8,222 nt of DNA, from assembly GCA_027318525.1 (NCBI GenBank), contig DAHVPA010000078.1, positions 1 to 8,222 on the forward strand. The letters are read 5' to 3'. Shown one piece after another: positions 1 to 6,192 of the stretch (positions are counted from its first letter, which is position 1; every line of letters starts with the position of its first letter). This DNA comes from Candidatus Cloacimonadota bacterium. Lineage in GTDB: Bacteria; Cloacimonadota; Cloacimonadia; Cloacimonadales; Cloacimonadaceae. A model generated the notes under the pieces. It did no database searches. It was not told where the DNA came from and worked only from the letters and a program-made list of their open reading frames with translations. The translations under genes and the position numbers were made by a program.

Positions 1-272
1 ATCTCAGCTTCCTGGCGTCCTGCTATCACCAAAGCCTATGCCTGGCTAAAGAATATGAGTTCAAGTCGATTGCCCTTCCTTCAATCTCCACCGGCGTTTA
101 CGGCTTTCCCAAAGACCGCGCTGCCACGATTGCAGTCAAGGAAGTGGTTTCCTTTACTCATAGCAATACCATGGACGTCTGGCTGGTCTGCTTTGATAAA
201 GAGACTTATGACGTCTATCTGAAGACGCTGTCGGAATTTCAACTCAGGGAAAATGTGGAATTCAGATGTTAG
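1..272 (+). CDS. Macro-domain protein, C-terminal part (ADP-ribose / O-acetyl-ADP-ribose hydrolase type)
   Basis: The gene is cut by the window edge; the first complete codon is at base 3 and a TAG stop is at 270-272, leaving 89 residues. The fragment reads LASCYHQSLCLA followed by SIALPSISTGVYGFP. These are the helix and the ADP-ribose-binding loop near the C-terminus of MacroD/YmdB-type macro domains, which bind ADP-ribose and often remove O-acetyl or protein-linked ADP-ribose. The end of the fragment (MDVWLVCFDKETYDVY) matches the last strand and helix of the fold. The N-terminal NAAN and glycine-rich catalytic loop lies outside the window, so activity cannot be judged. It reads in the same direction as xth, 39 bp upstream of it, and the two could be cotranscribed. 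Family assignment is firm; the exact substrate is unknown. Confidence 0.85.
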   Translation, partial: LSFLASCYHQSLCLAKEYEFKSIALPSISTGVYGFPKDRAATIAVKEVVSFTHSNTMDVWLVCFDKETYDVYLKTLSEFQLRENVEFRC

Positions 273-273
273 A

Positions 274-279
274 TATAAT
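274..279 (+). promoter_or_regulatory. Possible -10 box upstream of xth
   Basis: A perfect TATAAT lies directly after the macro-domain stop codon and 32 bp before the xth start. No convincing -35 hexamer is present 16-18 bp upstream, so this may be chance in an AT-rich gap, or a weak internal promoter. Confidence 0.25.
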
Positions 280-311
280 TATGCATTATGAAGAAAAATA
301 GGAGCTGATAT

Positions 312-1079
312 ATGCTGAAAATATGGTCCTGGAATGTGAACGGCTTGCGCGCCTCAATGAATAAAGGCTTTCTGGATACGCTGCTGAAGGGAAATCCTGA
401 CCTCATCGGCATGCAGGAAACCAAACTGCAGGAAGGGCAGATTCCCACGGAAATCCTCGGTCTGAAAGACTATTCGAGCTATTGGTCACATGCAGAACGC
501 AAAGGCTATTCCGGTGTCTGTCTGCTGACCAAACCGGTTCCCCTGGCTGTGAAATACGGATTCGATGTGCAACGCTTCGACTCCGAGGGCAGAATCATCA
601 TCGCAGAATACGAACGCTTTTTCCTCTTTGTCATCTACTTCCCCAATGGACAGATGAACGACGGCAGATTGCAATATAAACTGGAGTTTTATGACCGCTG
701 TCTGGAAGAGATGCAGGACTACCGGCGCCATGGCAAAGCAATCCTGGTGACGGGTGATTATAATACTGCCCACAAACCCATCGACCTGGCACGTCCCAAA
801 GCCAATGAAAACTATTCCGGATTCCTGCCCATCGAACGCGCCTGGCTGGATAAAATAGTGGAGCACGGCTGGGTGGATACCTTCCGTATCTTCCATCCCG
901 AGCCGGACCAATACTCCTGGTGGTCCTACCTCGGTAAAGCCAGAGACAAGAATGTAGGCTGGCGCATCGACTATTTCTTCATAGACAAAGAACACCTCTC
1001 CATAGTGAAAAATGCCGGAATCAGACAAGACATCTATGGCAGTGACCACTGTCCTGTGTTTGTAGAGATAGATGTTTAA
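312..1079 (+). CDS. xth: Exodeoxyribonuclease III (AP endonuclease, ExoIII/Xth family)
   Basis: This is a 255-residue protein of normal family length, acting in base-excision repair. It cleaves DNA 5' to abasic sites and removes 3' blocking groups and 3' nucleotides. The active-site set of the EEP metal-dependent nuclease fold is complete: WNVNG (N8, N10), QETK (E36, metal ligand), YFPNG (Y109), GDYNTAH (D149, N151), RIDYFF (around D220) and the terminal GSDHCPV (D245, H246). The ATG at 312 is chosen because AGGAG at 300-304 is correctly spaced and the protein begins directly with the first beta-strand. The TAA stop (1077-1079) lies inside the left inverted repeat of the following four-helix-bundle cassette, so the cassette begins just at the end of this gene. 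Assignment is confident. Xth and ExoA subtypes are not separated here. Confidence 0.97.
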   Translation: MLKIWSWNVNGLRASMNKGFLDTLLKGNPDLIGMQETKLQEGQIPTEILGLKDYSSYWSHAERKGYSGVCLLTKPVPLAVKYGFDVQRFDSEGRIIIAEYERFFLFVIYFPNGQMNDGRLQYKLEFYDRCLEEMQDYRRHGKAILVTGDYNTAHKPIDLARPKANENYSGFLPIERAWLDKIVEHGWVDTFRIFHPEPDQYSWWSYLGKARDKNVGWRIDYFFIDKEHLSIVKNAGIRQDIYGSDHCPVFVEIDV

Positions 1080-1098
1080 TTACGAATTACGAATGAGG
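1076..1098 (+). repeat. Left terminal repeat of the four-helix-bundle cassette (AATTACG heptamers)
   Basis: The sequence is a 7-bp tandem array: AATTACG at 1078-1084, AATTACG at 1085-1091, then a divergent AATGAGG at 1092-1098 whose GAGG can serve as the Shine-Dalgarno of the gene starting at 1106. Bases 1076-1089 are a perfect 14-bp inverted match to 1471-1484 on the other side of that gene. The array also contains the xth stop codon. Confidence 0.85.
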
Positions 1099-1105
1099 TA
1101 TTACT

Positions 1106-1459
1106 ATGAAGCAGAATGTGCTTTTGGAAAAGACCTTTGAATTTGCCGTAAAATCTGTAAAACTGACGAAGGTAATGCAACAAGAAAACAAAGAGTATGT
1201 TATGTCACGTCAATTCTTAAAGTCGGCTACGTCAATCGGAGCTAATGCTGAAGAGGCTATTGCTGCACAGAGCAGTGCAGACTTTATCTCGAAACTGAGT
1301 ATTGCAAGAAAAGAAGCCAGAGAAACAAAATACTGGCTGAGGTTAATCACTGCGGTTGATTTACACGATTGCAGCTCAGAGATAAAACATATTGATGAAA
1401 TCACTAAAATCATCACATCAATAATTCTGACCACTAAGCAAAGCACAGAGAAAAAGTAA
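1106..1459 (+). CDS. Four-helix-bundle protein (S23 / IVP / bAvd-like family)
   Basis: This 117-residue protein belongs to the family first seen encoded in 23S rRNA intervening sequences and related in fold to the Avd accessory protein of diversity-generating retroelements. The diagnostic blocks are present: RQFLKSATSIGANAEEAIAAQS (about residues 35-56) followed by DFISKLSIARKEARETKYWLRL (about 59-80), with amphipathic helices at both ends. The biochemical role of stand-alone members is not established; binding of nucleic acid by a basic oligomer has been proposed. The ATG at 1106 follows GAGG at 1095-1098. The gene is bounded on both sides by inverted AATTACG/CGTAATT heptamer arrays, and its TAA stop forms the first bases of the right array. 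The surroundings are protein genes, so this is an intergenic copy and not an rRNA insertion. Family call is confident; function is unknown. Confidence 0.93.
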   Translation: MKQNVLLEKTFEFAVKSVKLTKVMQQENKEYVMSRQFLKSATSIGANAEEAIAAQSSADFISKLSIARKEARETKYWLRLITAVDLHDCSSEIKHIDEITKIITSIILTTKQSTEKK

Positions 1460-1484
1460 TTCGTAATTTATAATTCGTAATTAA
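1457..1484 (+). repeat. Right terminal repeat of the four-helix-bundle cassette (TAATTCG heptamers)
   Basis: Four 7-bp units in a row: TAATTCG (1457-1463), TAATTTA (1464-1470), TAATTCG (1471-1477), TAATTAA (1478-1484). Read on the other strand they are AATTACG units, so the array is inverted relative to 1076-1098; 1471-1484 is the perfect reverse complement of 1076-1089. The array begins with the stop codon of the four-helix-bundle gene. It ends at the base before the GGAGG ribosome binding site of the next gene. Confidence 0.85.
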
Positions 1485-1489
1485 GGAGG
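1484..1489 (+). promoter_or_regulatory. Ribosome binding site AGGAGG
   Basis: A perfect Shine-Dalgarno sits 4 bp before the ATG at 1494 and sets the start of the secreted isomerase. It abuts the right end of the inserted cassette, so the cassette leaves this translation signal intact. Confidence 0.7.
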
Positions 1490-1493
1490 TGTT

Positions 1494-2591
1494 ATGTTCA
1501 GAAAGAATACGATTCCAGCTTTACTTATCATAGCTTTTACACTGTCTATACCCCTGCATAGCTTGCATTTTGCACGTTGGTATACAACTATGGGTAATTT
1601 TACAGCTACCTTGCGGGATGAGATAGTGCCTATCACAGCCAATAACTTTATAGATTTGACCAATGACGGCTTCTATGATGGACTGCATTTTCACAGAGTG
1701 GTGGAAGGCTTTGTAATCCAGGATGGATGTCCTCTGGGCACAGGATTCGGCGGACCGGGATACACTATTCAGGATGAGTTTTCGCCGCTGCTGCATCATG
1801 ACAGTGCGGGAGTTTTGGCTATGGCACGCACCTCCGCACCCAATTCAGCCGGCTCGCAGTATTATATCACGCTGGCTCCGACGCCGCATCTGGACGGCAA
1901 TTATGCCATCTTCGGCAAGGTATTTGAGGGACTGGATGTGGTGATGGCAATAGGCAGCGTCGAGGTCGATAACAATGACCACCCGATTACGAATGTCTAT
2001 ATCGACAGCCTGCGTATCCTTGACCTGGCTATCTATAGTGTTACACCCAATCCTGATACCCTGGTGCAGATTGCAGATGGCAGTCCCCGGACTTTTGTCG
2101 TGGAAGCCTTTAATGACGACATGAGTGTGCAGATATCCTGGTTCATAGATGATGTTCTGCAGCCCCAAGCCACCGATATTATGTTCGAACCTGTCTTTCT
2201 GTCTTTCGGAATGCATACTGTAAAATGCATCACGACAACTGCTCAGGTATCGTGGACTACCCTATGGCAAGTCGAATTTCAAGGACTGGCAAATGATGAT
2301 GCCTTCCTTCCTACTCAGCAGATTTTAAATATGAAGGTCTATCCCAATCCCTTCCGGCATGGCACCAGACTGGAATTTAACCTTACTAAATCCCTGCCCG
2401 TTGAGATAAACGTTCTTGACCTCAAGGGCAGGTTGGTTACCAAACAGTATCAGCAAAGCAAGACCGGACTTAACGACTGGGAATGGGATGGAAAGGATGA
2501 GCAGGGACAGATGTTGCCCACGGGAGTATATTTTATCAAAGCAAAAACCGCTTCCTCACAGAGTGTAAGAAAAGCGGTTTTGTTAAAATAA
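1494..2591 (+). CDS. Secreted cyclophilin-type peptidyl-prolyl isomerase with C-terminal sorting domain
   Basis: The 365-residue protein has three parts behind a signal peptide (hydrophobic residues about 8-22). Residues about 30-178 form a cyclophilin domain, which catalyses cis-trans isomerisation of peptide bonds before proline: FHRVVEGFVIQDG (catalytic R68, Q76), GGPGY (86-90), MAR (110-112), GSQYYITLA (120-128) and LDGNYAIFGKV (133-143). Compared with classical cyclophilins, the FFI motif is YYI, a conservative change. Residues about 180-265 look like an Ig-like beta domain. Residues about 280-365 begin YPNPF and contain GRLV, GLNDWEWDGKD and LPTGVYFI before ending KAVLLK. This is the signature of type A sorting/FlgD-Ig-like domains that direct export by the Por (type IX) pathway or cell-surface attachment. 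A role in folding secreted or surface proteins is inferred. The gene is convergent with the ABC operon, with 12 bp between stops. Confidence 0.92.
   Translation: MFRKNTIPALLIIAFTLSIPLHSLHFARWYTTMGNFTATLRDEIVPITANNFIDLTNDGFYDGLHFHRVVEGFVIQDGCPLGTGFGGPGYTIQDEFSPLLHHDSAGVLAMARTSAPNSAGSQYYITLAPTPHLDGNYAIFGKVFEGLDVVMAIGSVEVDNNDHPITNVYIDSLRILDLAIYSVTPNPDTLVQIADGSPRTFVVEAFNDDMSVQISWFIDDVLQPQATDIMFEPVFLSFGMHTVKCITTTAQVSWTTLWQVEFQGLANDDAFLPTQQILNMKVYPNPFRHGTRLEFNLTKSLPVEINVLDLKGRLVTKQYQQSKTGLNDWEWDGKDEQGQMLPTGVYFIKAKTASSQSVRKAVLLK
2544..2581. terminator. Bidirectional intrinsic-terminator-like hairpin inside the end of the isomerase gene
   Basis: AAAACCGCTT (2544-2553) and AAGCGGTTTT (2572-2581) form a perfect 10-bp stem with an 18-nt loop, in which CAC-AGA-GTG can form a small inner hairpin. 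On the + strand the stem ends in TTTT followed by GTTAAAAT. On the - strand it ends in TTTTT. It lies within the last codons of the + strand gene and just past the stop of the - strand operon, so it can serve both convergent transcripts. The U tracts are short, so efficiency is uncertain. Confidence 0.6.
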
Positions 2592-2603
2592 ACGGCTGGG
2601 AAG

Positions 2604-3293
2604 CTAAACCAGTTTACCATCCCTGAGTTCGACCATCCTGCCGGCTGACTTTGCCATGGCGGGATTGTGCGTCACCAGGATAATGGTAAGTCCTTCTTCC
2701 TGATTTAATTTGCTGAAGATATCGGAAATTTCCGCACTACGCTTGCTGTCCAGATTGCCGGTAGGCTCGTCTGCCAGCAGGATTTGGGGCTTATTGATCA
2801 AAGCACGGGCAATCGCCACTCTTTGCATTTCACCGCCGGAAAGCTCTTTGGGCAGATGATTCAGCCGATGTGATATCCCCAGCAGATCAGCCAGGTGTTG
2901 GGCATTCTTGTGCGCATCCGGTTTGCAGTAAAAAGCAAAGGGCAACAGGATGTTTTCTTCCACAGTCAGGGTCGGAATCAGGTAAAATTTCTGAAACACA
3001 TAACCATACAGTTCTCTGCGTAGTTTGGTCAAATCCCTCTCATTCATAGCAGCTTTTTCTGAGTAAACAGTTCTTTCTGCCACTTTTAGCTCACCGGAAG
3101 TAGGATTATCCAGGCATCCCAATAGATGCAGCAGAGTGGTTTTACCGGAACCTGATGGACCTACGAAAGCGATATATTCTTTTTCCTGAATATCCAGCGT
3201 AATCCCATCCACAGCATGGATATGTTCCGAGCCGCGGACGTAGGTTTTATGCAGGTCTTTGATGCTGATCAGCGGTGCTGTTGGCTGGCTCAT
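2604..3293 (-). CDS. ABC transporter ATP-binding subunit (LolD/MacB type)
   Basis: This is a complete 229-residue nucleotide-binding domain that powers the permease encoded just upstream. All motifs are present: Walker A GPSGSGKT (45-52, K51), Q-loop Q101 in VFQKFYLIPTLTVEENI, signature LSGGEMQR (151-158), Walker B ILLADEP (171-177) with catalytic E176, D-loop GNLD (179-182) and switch H209 in VTHNP. The glutamine-loop sequence and the DEPTGNLD block are typical of the LolD/FtsE/MacB group, which works by mechanotransmission on lipoproteins, toxins or siderophores rather than by classic substrate channels. Its ATG overlaps the TGA of the permease gene by 4 bp (ATGA), implying translational coupling. 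It is the last gene of the CsoR-headed operon. ATPase assignment is firm; the substrate is unknown. Confidence 0.96.
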   Translation of the reverse strand: MSQPTAPLISIKDLHKTYVRGSEHIHAVDGITLDIQEKEYIAFVGPSGSGKTTLLHLLGCLDNPTSGELKVAERTVYSEKAAMNERDLTKLRRELYGYVFQKFYLIPTLTVEENILLPFAFYCKPDAHKNAQHLADLLGISHRLNHLPKELSGGEMQRVAIARALINKPQILLADEPTGNLDSKRSAEISDIFSKLNQEEGLTIILVTHNPAMAKSAGRMVELRDGKLV

Positions 3294-4486
3294 AACTCAC
3301 CTTCCGTGCTGCGGATTGCTTCGATGGGGCGGATTCTGGCAGCTTTCCAGGCAGGATAAATCCCGCTGATGATTCCTATGAACATAATGATGCCGATAGC
3401 TTTGAGCGCCAGGATGATGTCTATCTGCACCAAAGCGCTGGTGGGAGAATATGGCAACACACTGCGGATGAGCTTATCAGTAGCTGTGGCAAGTATCCAG
3501 GACATGACTGAGCCAACCACTCCTCCCACAAAGGTAAGTAATATGGTTTCAAACCAGATCAGCTTGAAGATATGAGAGGTCATAGCACCCATTGATTTCA
3601 TGATGCCGATTTCCTGCCAGCGTTCCAGGACAGACATCAGGACAGTATTCATCACACCCACCATGGCTATCAGAATAGCTATCAGGGCGATGGACATGAC
3701 CATCACACGGGCAGTGGCAACCAGGTTGGAGATGGTCTGCTTGACCTGTGCCATTGATACCACCTGCACATCCGGCAGCTTGTAAAGCTCTTCTTCATAC
3801 TTGGCAATATCGGTGGATTTGTTTACCTTGATACCGACAGAAGTGACCTGACCATTAACCTTATAGACTTTCTGCAGGGTTCTGATAGGCAGGAAAATAG
3901 TGCCGTCGTCCTGGGTACCGCTGCGTTTGAGCACACCCACGACCTTGATTTCGACATCAGCTTCCGGCAGCAGATAGGAGTCGCCAACTTCGCGCTGTTC
4001 GAGTTCTGCTGCTTCGTAACCAAAGACTGCCTCCAGCGCTTGGGGCTGGTTAAACCATTTGCCCTGCTGAAACTGTAGATAGGTTTTCATCCTGGGATAG
4101 GTGACAGGATCAATGCCCAGAAAAGCAGTTATGCCGCCTTCCTCGCCTTTGTTGGGGTCAAACACGGCATGCATCAGCATGGGCGTGACTTCTTCCACTT
4201 CGGGATTGGCTTTTACAGTATCGACGATGCTTTCCGGCATGTATTTAAGTCCAGTGCCGCCTTTGAGCATCAGGGTTGCCGCTTCATAAGGACAGCCTTT
4301 GGCAGTCAGCAGCACCTGAAAACCCAGATTATCTATATCTTTATTGAGTGAACTTTCGTAACCTTGATTAAAACCCAGCAGACTGACCAGAACCCAGGTT
4401 GACAGAGCTATGCCAATGATGGTCAATATACTGCGCAAACGTTTGCGCCGGATGTTTTTCCAGGCGATTCCAAACAGGGATGGCAT
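3290..4486 (-). CDS. ABC transporter permease, MacB/FtsX type
   Basis: This 398-residue inner-membrane protein has the four-helix MacB/LolCE topology. The N-terminus (IAWKNIRRKRLRSILTIIG) leads into TM1 (about 19-40). A periplasmic domain of about 220 residues follows, then TM2 (262-286), TM3 (about 311-335), TM4 (about 357-377), and the C-terminal YPAWKAARIRPIEAIR motif (377-392) of FtsX-like permeases. The periplasmic domain carries a lone cysteine in KGCPYEAATLMLKGG (C65) and an MLMH stretch at 102-105. These could bind a soft metal, but that is only an inference. The start at 4486 has AAGGAAGG upstream. It is 21 bp downstream of the FMN_bind-like gene and translationally coupled to the ATPase gene. 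No HlyD-type adaptor is encoded nearby, unlike true MacAB pumps. Substrate unknown. Confidence 0.93.
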   Translation of the reverse strand: MPSLFGIAWKNIRRKRLRSILTIIGIALSTWVLVSLLGFNQGYESSLNKDIDNLGFQVLLTAKGCPYEAATLMLKGGTGLKYMPESIVDTVKANPEVEEVTPMLMHAVFDPNKGEEGGITAFLGIDPVTYPRMKTYLQFQQGKWFNQPQALEAVFGYEAAELEQREVGDSYLLPEADVEIKVVGVLKRSGTQDDGTIFLPIRTLQKVYKVNGQVTSVGIKVNKSTDIAKYEEELYKLPDVQVVSMAQVKQTISNLVATARVMVMSIALIAILIAMVGVMNTVLMSVLERWQEIGIMKSMGAMTSHIFKLIWFETILLTFVGGVVGSVMSWILATATDKLIRSVLPYSPTSALVQIDIILALKAIGIIMFIGIISGIYPAWKAARIRPIEAIRSTEGEL

Positions 4487-4507
4487 TGTTACCTTCCTTT
4501 TGTAAGT

Positions 4508-5116
4508 TTATTTAGTGTAACCGAATTCCTGCATGAGAATCAGGTTTTTCTTGATACCCCGCAAGGTTGCTCTAAAGTCCTGAACAGCCTTGGGAGCAGG
4601 ATTCTTGATCTTTGCCAGGGCACCATCCTGCTTTCCCGTTACCGGTGAATAGGCAGCAAAATCTTTCATGGAAAGACCCTTGAACTGATTGGTGAAAGTA
4701 TCGCTGCGAAAAGCTTTGGCGGACTGGTTGGTCATTTTCTGATAATACAGGGTCTTGATTACACCTTTGGGGTCCAAAGCCAGAAAGACCTGAATGCCTC
4801 CATACTGACCTTTTTGGTTAACACCGTGGATGTAGCCGATGCCCTGTTTGTCCTTGTAGATTTCATATACGGTATAAGGAACGTCCATGGTTTCATACAT
4901 GCCTGTAAACTTATCCCCCAGGCGTTGCTCAATCTTCGTCTGCAAAGCCTTTCCACCTTTTTGCTGGATGGATACATAGGAAGTCTTAAACCCGGTGGAA
5001 CCCGGAAACAGTCTTTTGACATCACGGTCCGGCTCATTCAAATCACAGCCTGTGGCTGCATAGATACCTGTTGTATAAATAACCAGCAGCAGGATAAGGA
5101 TGCCGATGCGCTTCAT
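4508..5116 (-). CDS. Secreted FMN_bind-like domain protein, no clear flavinylation site
   Basis: The predicted protein has 202 residues. I chose the ATG at 5116 because GAGG lies 5 bp upstream and it gives a clean signal peptide; a TTG at 5131 would add five residues. The hydrophobic segment (about 4-20) is followed by C24, which could be lipidated although ATGC is a poor lipobox. A charged block, DLNEPDRDVKRLFP (25-37), follows. The central part (94-148), with GYIHGVNQKGQYGG, FLALDPKGVIK and TNQFKGLS, resembles the core of FMN_bind domains found in NosR and RnfG. The usual [S/D]GAT-type threonine motif that carries covalent FMN is not seen; the corresponding region reads IKNPAPKAV (170-178). 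It may therefore bind flavin non-covalently, or not at all. It sits between the outer-membrane protein and the ABC permease genes, suggesting a periplasmic partner of the transporter. The domain call is moderate; function is unknown. Confidence 0.72.
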   Translation of the reverse strand: MKRIGILILLLVIYTTGIYAATGCDLNEPDRDVKRLFPGSTGFKTSYVSIQQKGGKALQTKIEQRLGDKFTGMYETMDVPYTVYEIYKDKQGIGYIHGVNQKGQYGGIQVFLALDPKGVIKTLYYQKMTNQSAKAFRSDTFTNQFKGLSMKDFAAYSPVTGKQDGALAKIKNPAPKAVQDFRATLRGIKKNLILMQEFGYTK

Positions 5117-5127
5117 CTTTGCCTCTT

Positions 5128-6156
5128 TCAAAATAGTCTGCTGTAATAGTAAATCTGACCGATGACTTTGTAGTAATCATCTGCACCGGTGGCATCCTGC
5201 CAGTCATACATGGCACGCAAAGCCAGGTCAGGGGTAAGCTTATAGGTTACTCCTGCTGAGTAATCCACATAGCGCTTGCCTTCAAACAGTCTCCAGATGC
5301 CCTGCCCCTCCAGTTTGAGCTTGTCTTCGGAAAGCAGGTTTATGCCGTTGCGCCATAATATGCTCCAGGCATTCTGCTCCAGGAATTCCCCGGCATAGAC
5401 ATCCAGGGCTGTTTCCAGATTGTTGTATCTTGCCTGCGCATCAAATCCAGCCAGAGTCTGTGGATGCAGCTTGGGTTCATCCTCCCCCGGCAGCTTGTGA
5501 AAGTGATATCCCATCGCTACCAGGTTTAATCCTTTTTGCACAGTGACACCCAGGCTGTAGTTATCTTCATTGAGGGCGCCATAAGCCGCTCTGGCTGCCA
5601 GCATATAATTACCGCTTCTATTATACAGGTTCATGCCGGAAGCATTGGTGACAGAGGCGGATAGATTTCCCCAGGAGGTATCCAGAGAGTAAGCACCGCC
5701 CCAGTCACGATCATACGTAAAGTTATACATGGTCATGTCGGGCAGCAGCAGGGCATGGTTATCCAAAACATATGACAATCCGGATGCCGGTTTCTGATGT
5801 CCGAGGGTTATATCTCCCATGCCGGATTTGTATTTGAGCCAGGCATTATACAGTTGCGGTTCAAAAGGAGTTTTCTCCGCCATGTTATATGCCAGTCTGA
5901 ATTGCAGGGAGGTGATGATGAGGTCTCTTTCCTGATTTGAGAATCGCTTCAGCCAGTCAAAACCAAAGGCTGGTTTTTGCATCGCATCCTTCGCCATGAA
6001 GGAATAGGTTATATTCTGCTCAGTATCAGACCTGTAACCGTACACTCCCTGCGCTTCGAAAAAGGTGAGGCTGCTTTGGGCGGACACAGTGATTCCGATA
6101 GCCCATAGCAGCAGTATAATTGCCGGCAGTTTATTATTCATGAGTTTGAATTTCAT
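5128..6156 (-). CDS. Outer-membrane beta-barrel protein (porin-like)
   Basis: The predicted protein has 342 residues, with a signal peptide (hydrophobic 10-24, cleavage near VSA-Q at 26/27). The mature chain alternates short amphipathic strands rich in Tyr, Trp, Gly and Asn, for example YNAWLKYKSGMGDITLG, SLGVTVQKGLNLVAMGYHF and LALRAMYDWQDA. It ends in YYYSRLF with a C-terminal Phe, the usual signal for outer-membrane barrel insertion. I start it at 6156 because a perfect AAGGAGG (6162-6168) is 5 bp upstream; an ATG at 6189 is in frame but has no ribosome binding site. I cannot place it in a named porin family. The gene is 36 bp downstream of the YtkA-like gene and 11 bp upstream of the FMN_bind-like gene in the CsoR operon. 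It could give the ABC system an outer-membrane path or a substrate to maintain. Confidence 0.8.
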   Translation of the reverse strand: MKFKLMNNKLPAIILLLWAIGITVSAQSSLTFFEAQGVYGYRSDTEQNITYSFMAKDAMQKPAFGFDWLKRFSNQERDLIITSLQFRLAYNMAEKTPFEPQLYNAWLKYKSGMGDITLGHQKPASGLSYVLDNHALLLPDMTMYNFTYDRDWGGAYSLDTSWGNLSASVTNASGMNLYNRSGNYMLAARAAYGALNEDNYSLGVTVQKGLNLVAMGYHFHKLPGEDEPKLHPQTLAGFDAQARYNNLETALDVYAGEFLEQNAWSILWRNGINLLSEDKLKLEGQGIWRLFEGKRYVDYSAGVTYKLTPDLALRAMYDWQDATGADDYYKVIGQIYYYSRLF

Positions 6157-6161
6157 CCGAA

Positions 6162-6168
6162 CCTCCTT
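6162..6168 (-). promoter_or_regulatory. Ribosome binding site deciding the outer-membrane protein start
   Basis: AAGGAGG on the - strand, 5 bp before the ATG at 6156. It argues against the in-frame ATG at 6189, which lies just after the preceding stop codon and has no Shine-Dalgarno. Confidence 0.7.
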
Positions 6169-6192
6169 ATGGGTTCTCCATACATACATTTA

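Larger units (their letters stand above)
1076..1484. mobile_element. Putative four-helix-bundle cassette with 14-bp inverted termini
   Basis: The 409-bp unit consists of a single four-helix-bundle gene between inverted heptamer arrays. No transposase is encoded and no target-site duplication is evident at the two edges (GATGT on the left, GGAGG on the right). Mobility is therefore an inference from the inverted termini, the exact fit between two host genes, and the known scattered occurrence of this family. It may instead depend on a helper in trans, or be a fixed repeat-flanked gene. Confidence 0.5.

Noticed and set aside
486..1049. A 187-codon open frame on the - strand inside xth
   Set aside because: It lies fully antisense to a gene with a complete catalytic set, has no recognisable domain and no ribosome binding site; it is a coding shadow.
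1845..2216. A 123-codon - strand frame inside the secreted isomerase gene
   Set aside because: Antisense shadow of a clear cyclophilin/Ig region, with no family features.
2604..5116. Assignment of the FMN_bind-like and ABC genes to a nos (nitrous oxide reductase) maturation cluster
   Set aside because: The permease is of the four-helix FtsX/MacB type, not NosY; NosZ, NosD and NosL are absent, and the FMN_bind-like protein lacks the NosR membrane and iron-sulfur parts.
6157..6189. Longer outer-membrane protein starting at the ATG at 6189
   Set aside because: It lacks a ribosome binding site and would put charged residues far ahead of the signal peptide; AAGGAGG supports 6156.
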